Source: Candidatus Endonucleibacter bathymodioli
GTDB taxonomy: Bacteria; Pseudomonadota; Gammaproteobacteria; Pseudomonadales; Endozoicomonadaceae
Length of the DNA: 6,770 nucleotides
Assembly: GCA_030674915.1 (NCBI GenBank)
Contig: JASXSV010000047.1
Location: forward strand, 1-6,770
Reading direction: 5' to 3'
Below are positions 5,019 to 6,770 of this stretch, piece after piece. The notes beneath the pieces are model-generated. The model did no database searches. It saw nothing but the letters and a program-made list of their open reading frames with translations, and was not told where the DNA came from. Numbering within the stretch: the stretch's first letter is position 1; each line of letters begins with the position of its first letter. Position numbers and translations under genes: made by a program.

Positions 5019-6158
5019 ATTAATGGCATATTATTTTCTTGTTTCTTGTTAACCTCACTGTGCATGAAAGCTTCTCTAGATGATAATACTCCTGAAAGTA
5101 TACGTATTGAAAAGGAGAAATGGGGTTTTATGTTTGTGCCTCATATTTTTATACCTGGATATAAAAAAGATGTTTGCTATATAGCTCTTATTGATAAAAA
5201 AATAACATTAAATGAAAGTATAAAACAACAAATTATCACCATCTTAACAACTATCTCACAAGACGATAATATTGAGGAAGTTCCGAATATCAATAACCCT
5301 AAAAGTCTTATTATTTATGACACAGATTATTTATTTGCAGCAAAGGCTAATACTTTCTCGCGTATTTTAGATTTACATTTAAAACAGAGCATCTATAAAT
5401 CTGCATTTGTAGTTATATTAACCATCAATGAAGTCAATAAAAAAATAAATTTCAAAATTAAAAAAGTAGAACAAATAGAACTTAATAGCTCAGTATATGG
5501 TATGGACCTAATAGTTAATAATTATAGAAATAGCAATAGACTAGATATATTAACCCGACTATTCTCATCATCTAAGCATCTGGGACATGAAGCTGAAAAC
5601 AGTCCTCAAAGTAATAATGCAGATCGTGACAAAACTCCAGATGCTGGACACCTGTTGCTTGATGATTATAGCAATAATGATGATAATACTATTTTTGTGC
5701 AGGAAAATAATTTTGCAGCTACTGTATCCGATGGAGGAACACCAGATAACACAAAAAAACCAAATGGAAAAACCTATACGTGCATTGTCTGTGGTGAGCA
5801 ATATAATGACATTAATGTTATCTTAGTGCATGTGGGCCTCCATTCAAAACAAAGGCCATTCAAGTGCGAACGGCATGGGTGTAACAAGTCATTTACAGTA
5901 AAAGGTAATCTGAAAGCACATGAGAACACTCATTGCCCGACACAGCCTTTTAGTTGTCAAGAGTGTGGCAAGAGCTTTGATCGCAGATATAATTTAACAG
6001 TACATTCAGTTCGGCATTCAAAAGAAGAGCTTACATATGAGTGCAGGTGGTGTCACAAGAAATTTCCTAGCCTCTATTTTGTACGAAAACATACAAAACT
6101 CACACACCCATCCTTGAACGGACACCATAATCCGAAAATGGGGATAATAGTTGAATAA
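4968..6158 (+). CDS. Four-finger C2H2 zinc-finger protein with signal-peptide-like N-terminus
   Basis: The only apparently intact gene in the window, 396 aa from TTG 4968 (380 aa from ATG 5016). Residues 1-15 are mildly basic and about 16-33 hydrophobic (GILFSCFLLTSLC), resembling a Sec signal peptide or membrane anchor. Residues about 40-200 form a domain I do not recognise, conserved in the dead paralogue (EKW, YIALIDK, DNIEEVP, RLF.SS). Residues 205-268 are an Asn/Asp-rich linker. Four classical fingers follow: C272-C275-H288-H292, C300-C305-H318-H322, C330-C333-H346-H350 and C359-C362-H375-H380. All have 12 residues between the second Cys and first His, with linkers like HSKQRPF related to TGEKP. 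This is the eukaryotic TFIIIA type, not the Ros/MucR type with shorter spacing. Sequence-specific DNA or RNA binding is a fair expectation; export to a host cell is only inference. The function is unknown. Confidence 0.88.
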   Translation: MGFLRISHLDTLKVLTMINGILFSCFLLTSLCMKASLDDNTPESIRIEKEKWGFMFVPHIFIPGYKKDVCYIALIDKKITLNESIKQQIITILTTISQDDNIEEVPNINNPKSLIIYDTDYLFAAKANTFSRILDLHLKQSIYKSAFVVILTINEVNKKINFKIKKVEQIELNSSVYGMDLIVNNYRNSNRLDILTRLFSSSKHLGHEAENSPQSNNADRDKTPDAGHLLLDDYSNNDDNTIFVQENNFAATVSDGGTPDNTKKPNGKTYTCIVCGEQYNDINVILVHVGLHSKQRPFKCERHGCNKSFTVKGNLKAHENTHCPTQPFSCQECGKSFDRRYNLTVHSVRHSKEELTYECRWCHKKFPSLYFVRKHTKLTHPSLNGHHNPKMGIIVE

Positions 6159-6256
6159 ATAATCCTATAAGGTGATAATTTTAATTCAGCGTAACTAAAA
6201 AGTAAAAAGCAAGTACCTTAAACATATATTCACATTCATTCACACATAGGATCAGG

Positions 6257-6691
6257 TGTGATATTTAGTGGCCTTGCATACATCTTTTTGAAAGAGTGTA
6301 TACATGATGAATATGCACATAAAAATCAGTTTAACGTCACTTCCTCGTAAAAATATTTGGCAGCAGGAAACTGGATATTGGTGGCGCTTACGCGAGAGTT
6401 CAGAGTATCACACCCAACTATTTACAAGGCGAGAGACCCGAGCACGAAAGCAGGAGTTCATGCCCAGAAAGTCCACTAATGGGCGCTTCCTCGCCGCAAA
6501 ATTTGGCATAACCCGCCTGGCAAAAATAGAAACCTCAATTGAACGCAAGAACAAAGCAGAAGCAAGGCGCTACAACAAAAATCACCTCGGCTAGATAATG
6601 CATTAAACACCAAACGCTTGCCCTGGCTTAAGGGTGAGCGCAAAGACAGACCGCATGAACATTTATTTATTGCCATTGACGACTGTTACAA
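6257..6691 (+). pseudogene. IS481-type transposase, 5' part, copy B
   Basis: A second, diverged copy of the element end at 50-303, in the same orientation, opening with TGTGATATTTAGTG. The frame from ATG 6304 reads MNMHIKISLTSLPRKNIWQQ. An internal stretch is out of frame (the alternative frame gives TREFRVSHPTIYKARD, the helix-turn-helix). It then returns to RARKQEFMPRKSTNGRFLAA, KFGITRLAKIETSIE and EARRYNKNHLG, with a stop at 6592. A further shift continues as KRLPWLKGERKDRPHEH and LFIAIDDC, the start of the integrase-like (rve) catalytic domain. Beyond about 6691 the family pattern fades, and the last 80 bases have no clear assignment. It is frameshifted, so inactive. It retains sequence past the point where copy A was truncated, which shows what copy A lost. 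Confidence 0.75.
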
Positions 6692-6770
6692 GCCAAGATT
6701 TACACACCTAACACTTAGAATTGATATGGGAGTCTACTGTGCGCGGGCTCATGGAGACTAACCCAGTTAC

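Noticed and set aside
5568..5826. Open frames on both strands inside the intact zinc-finger gene
   Set aside because: They are shadows of the Asn/Asp-rich linker and first finger with no ribosome binding site or recognisable protein pattern.
4968..6158. Ros/MucR-type prokaryotic zinc-finger regulator
   Set aside because: All four fingers have the classical 12-residue Cys-His spacing and eukaryote-like linkers, and there are several fingers rather than one.

Overview
This window is an AT-rich accessory region from a bacterium, dominated by decaying insertion sequences (IS). Families recognised from protein motifs are IS481 (two copies), IS5-type (three separate remnants) and IS30. Shine-Dalgarno-like sites, bacterial IS families and an intron-free reading frame argue for a bacterial genome. 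The eukaryote-style C2H2 zinc-finger genes and heavy IS decay suggest a host-associated gammaproteobacterium; Endozoicomonas-like symbionts are my best guess, from memory only.

Layout: 1-49 is unassigned. 50-303 is the 5' end of an IS481-type element, cut off at a junction with a minus-strand IS5-group transposase remnant (304-717). From 831 runs a dead zinc-finger gene (psi-ZnF). Its N-terminal part is readable to about 1460, an unrelated insertion with an IS5-type transposase scrap fills roughly 1470-2100, and degenerate fingers lie at about 2107-2457. Its last finger is displaced to 4788-4932 by an IS5-type element (2458-4782) that itself carries an IS30 element (3622-4711). Both IS elements can be delimited to the base by terminal inverted repeats, and both have direct repeats at the junctions (ATAAT for the IS5-type, AGG for IS30). 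Removing both rejoins the broken zinc finger.

The one intact gene follows at 4968-6158. It encodes about 396 aa with an N-terminal hydrophobic segment, an unrecognised domain of about 150 aa, an Asn/Asp-rich linker and four canonical C2H2 fingers. It is a tandem paralogue of the dead gene: N-terminal domain, leader and upstream region all align. A second decayed copy of the same IS481-type 5' end, in the same orientation, starts at 6257, so the zinc-finger pair is bracketed by direct IS copies.

The main biological interest is a small tandem family of bacterial C2H2 zinc-finger proteins with signal-peptide-like N-termini. One copy is alive, and the other is a pseudogene whose destruction can be read layer by layer. 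No RNA genes, CRISPR arrays or convincing terminators were seen.
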